Assembly: GCA_942486035.1 (NCBI GenBank)
Contig: CALNXK010000161.1
Coordinates: 1 to 64,000 of the forward strand
Reading direction: 5' to 3'
Source of the DNA: Porites lobata
Taxonomy: Eukaryota; Cnidaria; Anthozoa; Scleractinia; Poritidae
Length of the DNA stretch: 64,000 nt
Made by a program: the position numbers and the translations under genes. Position 1 is the first letter of the stretch; the number at the start of each line of letters is the position of its first letter. Shown here one piece after another: positions 22,901 through 32,027 of the stretch. The notes under the pieces were generated by a model. That model had not been told where the DNA came from. It did not search any database and saw only the letters and a list, made by a program, of their open reading frames with translations.

Positions 22901-25900
22901 ATCATCCGGCCTACACGCATTCTTTATCTTCATGAAGATCGCGTGTTTTACACTATTTGCACACTCTAAGTAGCTAATCAGCTTCCAGAATTTGAAGTTT
23001 GAATATTAATTCAGGATAACTTTTTCAATTATGTTAATGTATTCCCAACTTAATGTACTGCTTTTTTTAAATTCAGTTTGGATTAGAGGACTGGAAACTG
23101 CCAAAGATCTGGGTGTACGTTATAAAGTACGTGAGATCATTTAACCAACTTTGCTCTTTGCTAAATAAGGTTCATGCTACTTAAATTTTTCCAATCATTG
23201 CTATAATAGACCCTACAGTCAAACCTCCACAAATAGACTCATCCTCCAAGTTCACTTCAGAGGCTATGGTCTCAACGACATACAGCTATTTCGAGAAAGG
23301 TTGTCGGAAAAAATGTGCACGCGACAATCCCGAAAGGTAATATGGGATATGATCAATACACTGTTCCTGACGACTGTAGCTGTCGAACCTACTTTTGTTG
23401 CTTTCCTCTAACCGTCGAAAACACATTTCCGTGGCCTTTCGTGCCAATTCTTTCAAATTTCTTTGAAGAACAGAGAACTCAAAACCACCCACAATGCCTT
23501 TCAGGATTGTCGCATGCACTTTTTCCGACAACTTTTCTCGAAGTAGCTGTAAAAACATGACACTTGTTACAACAACTGAGCGAGATCTTGCGCGCTGATT
23601 GGTCGGTAGCTGTGATCTGTGAGGGTGTAGACCAACTTCGTTCCCAGGTCCTTTCTCTTCCTCCCGAAGAAAGAAGACTGTATAATGACATAAATGAAGG
23701 CAAATTCTTCTTTTTTTATCTTTTTCTTTTTTCGGTCTCTCGCGCGAGATTTCTCGAGAAACGTCGCCCGGAAATGGACGTTGGAAACTGTCAAGGTTGA
23801 AATGGGAAGTAAGCAAGTAGGAAAGAGAAGGCAAAACGTTTACAAAGGTCTGAAAAACCGGTTGCTTCTTTGAAGGGAACTGCTAATGAACCGCTAATAA
23901 AATACGAGGGGCCATGTGTCAATATCCCAGAGGAATTAGTCATATCCTTGCATATATTATCCTGACACACAATTTATTGTTTACGAATAATTTTTCGTTC
24001 AAGTGTTGTTAAACACAACGTTATAACTCAATATGAAACAGGATTTTCTTAGTCCTGACTTCGTATAGACAAACTTCATTATTTAGAGGGAAGTATTCAA
24101 GATTGCCGAAAGCATTTTTAAAGATTCCAAACCTGAGCTTTGCTTTAATTCCAAGTTGCGCTCTTTTATCCATGCAATCACCATCAACTCACAGCCTCAA
24201 GGACCAGTTGACTTCTTGTCGTATTTTGCAGTGTTTGTGTCTCATAGTAGCAAATACCTCGTCCACAGCTTTCATCTCTAATTGTATAGGTGAAACGATC
24301 CTCTGTATGGAAATTGAAATTGCCGTTCCTGGCTCGTTTTCTTCAAACATAACAACCTTTTCCGAATAGTTTTCTGACGTTTCAGTTTAAAAACTGCCGT
24401 ATGAACTGCCTGATGTAAAAAATCGTGTTCAATGGTAATCAGTCGACGTTGCTTTTCTTAGCGCGTATACAGACAACTAATTCTAAATACTGCGACTTCG
24501 AAAAACAAAGGCTCATTTCAAACGTCACATTCCACGCGTGCCGAATTTAATGGTAATAAGGAAAATATAGCGTTTAGTCTCGCTCATTTACATTAGATTT
24601 GGCATAAGGGAAACGCGACGTTTAAAACGGGTCTAACGTTAATGATTCTGCCCCCGTGGCACCATGGAATGCTCGCTGAAGGTGAACTGTAGACGCCATA
24701 TTTTGGGATCTCTTGTGGGATCCTTGGCAATGTAAAGACGAGCCCTTCAACGCTTCCACATCGTCTAAAATACACTTCTTTTACCCCCTTGCCCCTCCCC
24801 CCAACTTGCATAAAAACTAACAATTAAATACATAGTACCATTTAAAGGCACTGCTGAAGATGTTTCATTTGCATGGTAACACCATGCAAAAAAATGAACC
24901 ACGTACAAATGTATGAACACAGTGAAAGCACCTTCGTTTTTGCTGTTGTTGTTGTTGTTGTCATTTTAGAATCCTATATTGATTACTTGCAATCGTCCCA
25001 AAATGTTTAAAAATCAGTGTTTACGCAATGTTTGGGGGGACGAAGTGTATTGTGGGATGATGTGGAAGCAGTGAATACCCGCTAAACAGTACCAAAGAGT
25101 CAGAGAACTTAGATTTTTGTACAAACAAATTCTAAATAGGATTGCCCCGAGGCTTTCTTACAAATAATGACCCAGCGCGTAGCGTGAGGTCAATATTTCA
25201 AGAGTAAGATATATTGCACCTTTTCATCGTTTTAGAAACAGCAACTCATTATTGAATTCAATAAAGTGAAACAGTAGGTCATTATTTTTAATTGTGACCT
25301 CCTATTCTTCCCCAGAGACCCTCTCTAGGTTTCTTGAAAATGATAACCTGTTTGAAACAATTCAAAGGTGCTTTAAAAACTGAGAAACGAAATTGTGACG
25401 CCAATATCGTGAACAATCCAAAAATCAGGTCATTCAAGTCATTTTAGTGATTTTCCTATAACCACTGTTTTCAGTTTTGTCGATCCTACAGTTGCAATAG
25501 CACTGTTGGTGTCATTTGTCATTGACACTGTAAAGGATGAGAAAACCAAGTGGTACGAGTTTGGAAGAGAATCTCTCATGTCATGTCTTGTCGAGGTAAG
25601 TCGATAAGTGGTGTTACTGTTGGGTTTGCTGTGTCTATACTTTAGTGCTCAGTTGGACCTTTCACTGTAAATTGTCTGAGACGTGTTTAAGATATAACTT
25701 GATACCACAACACATTGAGTTTTATCGTTATGGAATTGAAATTATAACAAATTTTGAATCTGATTGGCTGGCAAAAATCCTTATATTTTTTACTTCACCC
25801 AGTGTGACAGCGAGGTGAGACTACACATGTGGTGAGCACACGGTTTTCAAACCAAAAAATTCGGTCATTCCAAAGTTAGTGTCTTGACAAGTACTGCGCA

Positions 25901-26790
25901 TTTTGTGATGTCTGGAAAAGAGAGCAATGACCGGCCATTCCTGGGGTTATGGGGTTTTGTCCATTTTGAGGTTGCACGCCCAACCGGATCGGTTTTGTGT
26001 CCTAATGAACAATGTGACTGTTTTGAAAGCAAGGTTGCGCGAGACACTGGGTCAAAAGTTTTCCCCAAAACAGTCCCACAGTGTAATTCCATGAATGGGC
26101 CTCATAATGATGTCAATTGTCCAGCTTGAGGATGGGCGCGCCTCTTGATCGCTGTCGGTGGGATTCTTCTAGGGGCATTGTCGCTGTTACGAGGTTGCGA
26201 AAGCTAAGAAACTGGGAAAAATTTTTTCCAAAATAGCCCCACAGTGCTATTCCATGAATGAGACTCGTAGTGATGTCTATTGTGGAGCTTGAGGATGCGC
26301 GCGCCACTTGATCGGTGTCCTGTCCAATTGCATTGTGGGACTATTCTAGAGGCATTGTCGCTATTACGAGGCTGCGCAAGCTAAGAAACTGGGAAAATTT
26401 TCCCCAAAATAGTTCCACAGTGCAATTCCATGAATGAGACTCATAGTGATGCCTATTGTCCAGCTTGAGGATGCGCGCGCCTCTGGATCGGTGTCGTGTC
26501 CTATTGCATTGTGGGAGTATTCTAGGGGAATTGTCGCTATTACAAGGTTGCGCAAGAAACTGGGAACCCACAGTGCAATTCGACGAAACACCGACCAAAA
26601 TCACACGCAACCTCAAAACAGCATTCCTTTCTTTTCTCTTGTTTTATAGTGGTTTGTGGTTCTAATACTGTTAGTATTAGCAAATGCGTTGTGGATGCGT
26701 TACCGTAGAACTCGAAGAAGAATTCACAGAATCTCCAGCATTCGTGACACACAGCGTACGCCAACGACTAACGTCGACGACGCGAATTGA
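13993..26790 (+). CDS. Prokaryote-like Na+-coupled NSS/SLC6-fold transporter, 14 exons
   Basis: Exons: 13993-14058, 14157-14271, 15742-15925, 16359-16470, 16853-17060, 17609-17668, 17762-17864, 18921-19049, 19998-20137, 21569-21660, 22623-22724, 23077-23126, 25475-25595, 26650-26790. All introns are GT..AG; the joined frame codes for 540 aa. Family: neurotransmitter:sodium symporters, plasma-membrane LeuT-fold carriers moving amino-acid-like solutes with Na+. TM1 carries GCVVGTGNIWRFP (38-50), the NSS signature with the Na+-site Asn45. TM2 and the following loop read IEYSVGRYTRHGP. The TM5 region has SSIERVNSIIVPLL. In TM6 the usual FFSL-GFG segment is replaced by NAWDTGAGAG (244-253). The TM3-TM4 loop is only about 20 residues and lacks the large glycosylated loop of animal SLC6 proteins. 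These traits resemble bacterial NSS proteins; from memory, YocR/HI_0736-like proteins. The C-terminus ends in an Arg-rich tail. Substrate unknown. Confidence 0.93.
14272..15741. other. NSS intron 2 with a dispersed repeat
   Basis: This intron holds a repeat at about 14676-15024 that opens with a G7 run and TACTACCTTATATAAGCC and contains recurring GGTCTGAAAA-type words. It resembles the class of tandem-like repeats also seen near 17985-18400, 19080-19520 and 48105-48440. No extra exon was recognised. Confidence 0.5.
16573..16775. mobile_element. Single arm of the foldback repeat
   Basis: This block matches the left arm of the 3433-4500 foldback, with the same order of words (TAGTCCTGAATAGGACTG, then ACAACCTGTGCGGTA, then TTCAGAGTCAAAGTGAG). 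The second arm is missing. It lies in the intron between NSS exons 4 and 5. Confidence 0.7.
17091..17305. mobile_element. Palindromic MITE (ACTACCCAGATC family)
   Basis: Left-arm words GAAATTCCATACTGATGACG and CACTACCCAGATC recur inverted on the right side as TCTGGGCAGTGATA..TCATCAGTGTAGAATTTC. The same family forms a better-preserved palindrome at about 49305-49545. It lies in NSS intron 5. Confidence 0.6.
17985..18400. repeat. Dispersed repeat with GGTACTC..GAGTACCC ends
   Basis: The block opens with CTCGGGGTACTC and closes with GAGAGTACCCCC, so the ends are inverted. The interior repeats short GGTACCCCTTTC-like words several times. No coding potential. It lies in NSS intron 7. Confidence 0.5.
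19050..19997. other. NSS intron 8, CCTGTTTAAGAC repeat
   Basis: Between about 19080 and 19520 the words GACCCTGTTTAAGAC, CCCTGTTTAATAC, CCTGTTCAAGAC and CCTGTTTAAGACTC recur, forming a degenerate dispersed repeat related in wording to 48290-48430 (CTAAACAGGGTCA). The rest of the intron has GC-rich stretches but no recognisable exon. Confidence 0.5.
20440..20640 (-). repeat. tRNA-derived SINE
   Basis: Read on the minus strand the block begins with a tRNA-like head: an A-box-like segment (TGGTCAGCGCGTC) and a B box (GGTTCGAGTTTC) about 40 bp later, followed by an unrelated body. The tRNA stems do not close, so it is not a functional tRNA. It lies in NSS intron 9. Confidence 0.55.
21684..22131. 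mobile_element. TIR-like element in NSS intron 10
   Basis: The left end, AATGTTCACACCATATCGG, is mirrored imperfectly at the right by CTGGTATAGTGTCAACATG. Related sequence recurs at about 49095-49240, including the words TTGTTCACACATAA and GCGCGATTT. It is probably a non-autonomous DNA element with degraded ends. Confidence 0.5.
23283..23549. mobile_element. Palindromic element, TA duplication
   Basis: About 60 bp at each end are inverted copies; the left begins CAGCTATTTCGAGAAAGG and the right ends CTTTTCTCGAAGTAGCTG. TA flanks both sides (23281-23282 and 23550-23551). A 182-codon minus-strand ORF (23286-23834) runs through it without a recognisable domain and is best seen as repeat-derived. 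It lies in NSS intron 12. Confidence 0.6.
23550..25474. other. Rest of NSS intron 12
   Basis: This AT-rich stretch contains a GTT microsatellite near 24945-24962 and no recognisable exon on either strand. Copies of repeat words (for example TCTTGCGCGCTGATTGG near 23590) suggest further decayed elements. Confidence 0.4.
25960..26600. repeat. Tandem array, about 4 units of 153-176 bp
   Basis: The word CCACAGTG followed by AATTCCATGAATG or a close variant recurs; CACAGTG is at 26077, 26240, 26416 and 26569, giving spacings of 163, 176 and 153 bp. Each unit also has GCTTGAGGATG, a CGCGCC-type word, GGATCGGTGTC and GAGGTTGCG. The first and last units are partial. The array fills most of the last NSS intron, ending about 50 bp before exon 14. 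Confidence 0.75.
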
Positions 26791-27559
26791 TAAATATTTA
26801 GTGGATGGATTTATCCATCATACTTAGATATTCAATGAACAATTCTTCAATTAGTGCTTAACATGTTCTTCCCAAAAAGTAGGTAGAAAGTGGATTTTCT
26901 TAATTATTAGGTACCACGAATTTCCCTACAGCCGTCTTGGAGAATTTCTTGCTGGATCGACAACCCAGTGTTTCTTAACTCTTTCTAAAAGTGATTCACT
27001 CTAGCTTCGAAAGCTTTACGTCACATACTCAACTTAATTTAATATCGTCATATATTAAGCTTGTAGCCAACTGTAATTTTTTTGTAGATTAGATTAGATA
27101 TTTGTATTTAGATTACGATTCGCGAATCGTAGGACGACTCGCCCTAATTTACTCTAGAGGCGCCGCTGTGAAGATGCTCTTGGAAACCTCTAATTTCATT
27201 TGCTCTTCCGGGCGCGAAACTCCTCAGGCTTGGCCTTAGTATTAGTTCTGTATTGTTACAATGTAAAATAGTATGTACTCCCTTGAAAACGTAATATATA
27301 CCGGTATTAGCAAATTTGCTTTTGTGTTATTATTACCAGGAATATGAATTAAATATGAATATAAATACGAAACTGAGGTTTTTATTATACTGTAATGTTA
27401 AATTTGATATTGTTCGAGATAACAGAGATAACAGTTGAAGGTTAGATCGTCGTGTCATTGTATTCATCGTCAGCCCAAGTGTAAAATTCTTGAGGCAGTT
27501 AAGAAATTGTAGCAGAATAACTTCATTACATAGTCCAAATGGCCTGCACCCTCAGTCCA

Positions 27560-28107
27560 CGATTCTTGTAAGGACCACTTGAACAAACAGCGGCGAGAGA
27601 AAGCCGGGTCTTGTCGTAGATCAGGATCAGCAATATAAATTTTAAATTGAATGCAAGGCCGATCGAACAGCTAAGGTTTACAAATTTATTTGCCCAATAT
27701 TTCGACTAGACAAAACTACTTATCATCAGAGGCTAGAAAAGCTAAATGAGAATAGAATAAACGGTTGCAGTATATAAAATAATAGAAAAATAAAATGTGA
27801 TTGGTGGAGCAATACAATACACAAAAACTTGTATAAAGAGGTTACATAAAAACATGTGCCAATAAAACGAGATGAAATTTAATCTATTGACATATATTTT
27901 TATGTAACCTCTTCATACAAGTTTTTGTCTATTGTATTGCTCCACCAATCACATTTTATTTTTGTATTATTTTATTTACTGTAACCGTTTATTCTATTCT
28001 CACTTAGCTTTTCTAACCCCTAATGAAGTCTAGTTTGTCTAGCCGAAATATTGGGCAAATAAAGTTGTAAACCTTAGCTGTCCGATCAGCCTTGCCTTCA
28101 ATTTTAA
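27560..28107. mobile_element. Palindromic insertion with 12-bp flanking duplication
   Basis: The 12-mer ACCCTCAGTCCA occurs directly at 27548-27559 and 28108-28119, bracketing this segment like a target-site duplication. Most of the insert is a foldback: about 230 bp from 27640 (TTTAAATTGAATGCAAGG) is mirrored by the sequence ending at 28107. Each arm, in one orientation, carries CTGATGA- or CTAATGA-like and CGAAATATTGGGC boxes. The duplication length suggests a retroposon-type insertion (for example Penelope-like); no ORF is present. Confidence 0.65.
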
Positions 28108-29602
28108 ACCCTCAGTCCAGCCGGTCCAGGCCCTCGCTGCCCGGGCGAAGGAGCGGTTTCGATGACGTCACGACCCATGCTACGGAGCAGGTTTAGCCCA
28201 CTTTCGATTCAGAATGATACCGAGTCCTAGCGTGCAGGCCGCGCGAGAGGAACACGCGAAGGGTGGAGGGGGTCTCCTCTCCTTTTCTCCCCTCGCGTGT
28301 CCTCGAGATTCCTTCTTTCGCCCTAAAAAACCGCCGCCTGCCACGCAGGATAAGCAAGTCCTGGAGGACAAGCGAAAATAACTTATTACACATATGCAAT
28401 CATTTTCTTTACAAGTGTCCTCGAGGACTCGCTTTCATGCTGAAAAGTGGTAGATTATCTTAACTTTGGCCATAAAAATAGAAAATAGAGTCGCGTGTCT
28501 TGTTAATATATATTTTTTTAATTTATAAAAATACATCTTTTTGCAAATATTGTAACTTTCTAAGATTCAAACTCATTTTTTGAGCAAATTATGTTACAGA
28601 AATAGCAGTTTTACTTTTATGAAACATCTATTTCCTGTAAAGGAATTTAAAATTATCACAATTTTACAAGATGTCTTTCATTTGGATCAACCACTGGAAG
28701 ACTCTAACTAACGTTGATTTGAAAAACAAACCATAACCATAATGAACTGTTAAGTGGGCGTAGAAATTTGGACACGCTGGCGACAAAAGACGTAGCCGTC
28801 TACGAAAACGCCTACTACGCGCATTTCTTAACGAAAATTTATCATCTACAAATTGAGCTTAAAATTGCACTGTCGACGAACAACCCGACTTCATTTTCTT
28901 TGTTCAAATCCCTCGTTCTCGCTTCGATGGTCCTCTGTTAGCAAAATCACAATATCTATGACGTGATTTGTCTAATGTACGTCTTTAGAGTTAGAGTTTG
29001 TATTTTTTTTTTTTTCGAGTTCTTTCCTAATGTACATTTATTCCAATATTTCTGGAAAACTAAACAAATTTTTTAACAAAATTCCTCTGATCGCGTTGCA
29101 ACGCTCCGTAATTCGACGACAGTGAATTGTCAGTACTTTTAAAAATAGGCCTATCCTATACTTTTCACTGCAACATACAGCAGAGGTCTTTTAACAGTAA
29201 CAAAGTTTAAAAATATTCAGACTAAAAAACATTGAATATTGGAAGAATCACGGCTTTATGGAAAAATAATGCTTGGTAACATTTAATTCTTGTGTGGTCA
29301 GCTTATGAGAAAGCCGTGGCCCTGTCTGTTTGGAATCAACTGAGATGATGAAGTAGATTGGCCCTATTCGACCATCAAATTAAAGCTTTCAATCAGCGTT
29401 GTGAGAATTTTCACGAATGGGTGTTTCGAGCGGTATTTCTTCGCTGGGGCAAAGCCTAAAGATTTGGCACAAGACTGGTCATGCTCGTGACGTAAGCTTT
29501 CGATGACATAACGACTACGAGGGAGAGTGTTTCATTTGATATCCTAACACTGAAAAACGAGGTCCTGCCGAGTATTTTTCGACCTTTTTTAATTAATTAC
29601 AG

Positions 29603-29848
29603 CAAAACCTTCAGAACGCGAACACCCCAGCTCAAGAGGTTGGCTTACAGGAGGTGAAGATTGCAGTGTTTGTTAAGTCGCTAGGCCATGACTCGAAGTA
29701 TCTCGATTATGGGATGGGACCGTTTGCGAAGGTTCAGCTTTTCAGAGCTTGGAATAGACTCTTGATGAAACTCTCTAGCTCGTATCTCAGGGAAATAGAT
29801 TTTCAAGCCATTCAAAGGAAAAAAGAATCTCCAAATTCATCACTTTGA
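29603..29848 (+). CDS. Unidentified ORF resembling a terminal exon
   Basis: A good splice-acceptor context (a T run, then AATTAATTACAG) is followed by an 82-codon open stretch ending in TGA at 29846-29848, with AATAAA four bases later (29852). The peptide includes KIAVFVKSLGHDSKYLDYG and KVQLFRAWNRLL, which I do not recognise. No upstream exon could be joined convincingly. It could be the 3' exon of an unknown plus-strand gene, a gene fragment carried by a repeat, or chance. Confidence 0.3.
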   Translation, partial: QNLQNANTPAQEVGLQEVKIAVFVKSLGHDSKYLDYGMGPFAKVQLFRAWNRLLMKLSSSYLREIDFQAIQRKKESPNSSL

Positions 29849-30718
29849 GTTAATAAAGGAGAAATCTACTTAGTGCTAGATTGTGTAGTTCACAATGTCA
29901 GTTCTTTTTGGTTTGTTCGTTGTGCTTGTTGTACTTAATCGTCTCAGTCAATTCCAAGCTACAGTCTATTTGTTAAATGGCTTCACTTAAGATTTCCTCC
30001 TCGAAATTAATCTTCCCCAAATAATTTACCCCACTTAACAATTTTGGGCTGGAACATTCAAAATCTTTCTTCTACAACTTTCACTCTTTTTGCTAAAACT
30101 TTCACTCTTTACTTTTGTACAAATAAAACCTAACTGAAACTAAAATATGCCCAAACATATCCCAAGCGAAAGGTAACTTATTTTCCACAGAAATAATGGC
30201 ATAGATTCCCTTTAAAACCTACCAATTTCTTAAACTCTTCAATTTACAAATAAATTAAAGTTCTAAATGTTTTCGACAAAATCAAGAAAACGGATTTAAC
30301 GATGCAATTGTAATTTTGTTTGATTAGGGACAGAAGCACCAAAATTATTTGATAAAAAGGCGTTCTTGAGATAAATATGATTTTAAAATGTAAAAATACC
30401 ACCAGGTCAAATTTCATCTCTGTTAAGTAGAGAAAAGTTGCGGATATAATAAGCTTATTATTAAAAAAAAGTATGTCGAAATAAAAAAAATAAGAATTTT
30501 CTTTTTTGCAGCTTTAAACAATCTGGTGAAAGTATGAAGTTTAGAAAAATAGCTCACAACTGCAAGAAATGCAGGTTTTTTCTGTTGCCTTTGAAAATTG
30601 CGAAGAAGACGTCACGAGTTTGCGTGATAATGCTTGCGTGACTATTGATGCCTGACCACATGAGAAGACAAAGGATTTATGTGGACGATTTGTGACTCTC
30701 TTCTATGTTTTATAGACA

Positions 30719-32027
30719 TCAATGGGAGAGAACCCTGACAAAGCTTGCTGGAAAAACTCCTGTTTTTCCTGGATGCCCTTCAATCTCCCCCAGCTACGAA
30801 GAAAACAAAGAATAATCTTCGATCACAATGGGCACTTGACAGCTTAACAGTCACGTGGGATAACGCATTGGGTCCTCTATTGTGCCCCTCTCACAAATAA
30901 GCCCTCTCAATCTCTAAAAAGCTCTTCTCCTCTTTCCAGGGAAAGAAAGCTATCAAGCCTTTCCTACCTCCTCTCTTTTAACCCCCACTTCCTCCTTATT
31001 CTTCACAAACCTCGTTCCCAGCTTCTCTCTCCTATCCATGGGAACAAGTAGGAGAGCACCCGGGGAACGAGGTTGATTCTTCACTACCAAATTGACAAAA
31101 GATAGACTGATCCGGTATAGTTTATTCATATGCTGGAAGTTCGGATCATTGGCTGCAAGACCTCTAACGTTACGTGCTTGAGCATTTCCACTTTGCGTCC
31201 TATTGTAGTTCTTTTAGGAGAACTGACACCATCTTCTGGTTGTTTGAAAAACAGTATGGTGCCCCATTTCATTAAATCAAGCCCCCTTCCTCTCTATAAA
31301 GCCTCCTCCCCTCAAACGAGCTTGAAAGAAACAAGCCCACGGGGGGGTTTAAACGAGGATTTACGGTACATCATTTGAAAAGTTCATTTCCTTTCCTTCC
31401 AGATTTCACCGAGTCGTTAGCTCTATAGCGAGGTGTTTTTATACCATGTGACTTCAAATGGCTCATTGTGTATAAAGCAACTGTATCACCAACGCCTTTC
31501 GTAGCCTTGGACCAGGCTCCGCAGGGGAGGAAAAAGGTAAGAAACGGGGTCTCAGCGGTGGCCTGGGAAGAGGGAAAGTGCAGCAGAGACCCCGCCACCC
31601 TTTTCCCTCCCCAGACTGCCCCCTGGCTCGTTTCGCTCACCGCATTTTTTTTTTTTGGCCACGCAAATTTTTTTCTTCTTTTTCCCCCAATGCGGAGCCG
31701 GGTCCCAGGCTACGTAATTAAATACCACGAGGACGCGTAACATGCATGAGCTATTTGACAATTATGTTATCCCTGAGGATCGAAACGCTTACTGAAACGG
31801 CAGTCTTTCGATCTTTAATATCCTCTGGTGTTACTGTAAAGGAAACATGGCGGAAGAAAACGCCTGCAATGCAGGATATCTGAAGAACTGATACTTACCC
31901 ACCACTCGGCATCCTCCCCCTCCCCCTTGACCAATATTATGTCTCCTTCCATGAAGGTGAGTTCGTCGTCATTGTCGGCTTCACAGTCATATAGTGCTTG
32001 CACTCGTTGCGGAAGGCCCGAAGGAGT
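30719..32027 (-). CDS. ASAP1: ASAP exons 34-35: C-terminal SH3 domain
   Basis: Residues 1075-1141. Exon 34 encodes VQALYDCEADNDDELTF, then GDIILV, and ends at the double Trp; exon 35 begins LGEIEGHPGKTGVFPASFV and stops a few residues later. ALYDCEA, the WW pair and FPASFV are SH3 hallmarks. The last exon sits 1.1 kb away behind a clean TTTTCTTCGTAG acceptor. Confidence 0.94.

Larger units (their letters stand above)
26791..30718. other. Intergenic region between the convergent NSS and ASAP genes
   Basis: The NSS stop (26790) and ASAP stop (30719) face each other across 3.9 kb, so both 3' UTRs lie here. A weak poly(A) candidate for NSS is ATTAAA at 27348. The region holds the palindromic insertion 27560-28107, a GC-richer repeat near 28120-28400, very AT-rich DNA at 28500-29100 and 30000-30500, and one unidentified ORF at 29603-29848. 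No clear AATAAA was found for ASAP. Confidence 0.5.

Noticed and set aside
23286..23834. 182-codon minus-strand ORF as a gene
   Set aside because: It runs through a TA-flanked palindromic element and has no recognisable domain or splice structure.
13993..26790. Bacterial contamination as the source of the NSS gene
   Set aside because: Fourteen exons with canonical GT/AG introns and intronic repeats shared with the neighbouring animal genes rule it out.
27690..27740. Functional hammerhead ribozyme
   Set aside because: The CTGATGA and CGAAA boxes are present on the minus strand, but the intervening stem has only about three consecutive pairs by eye.
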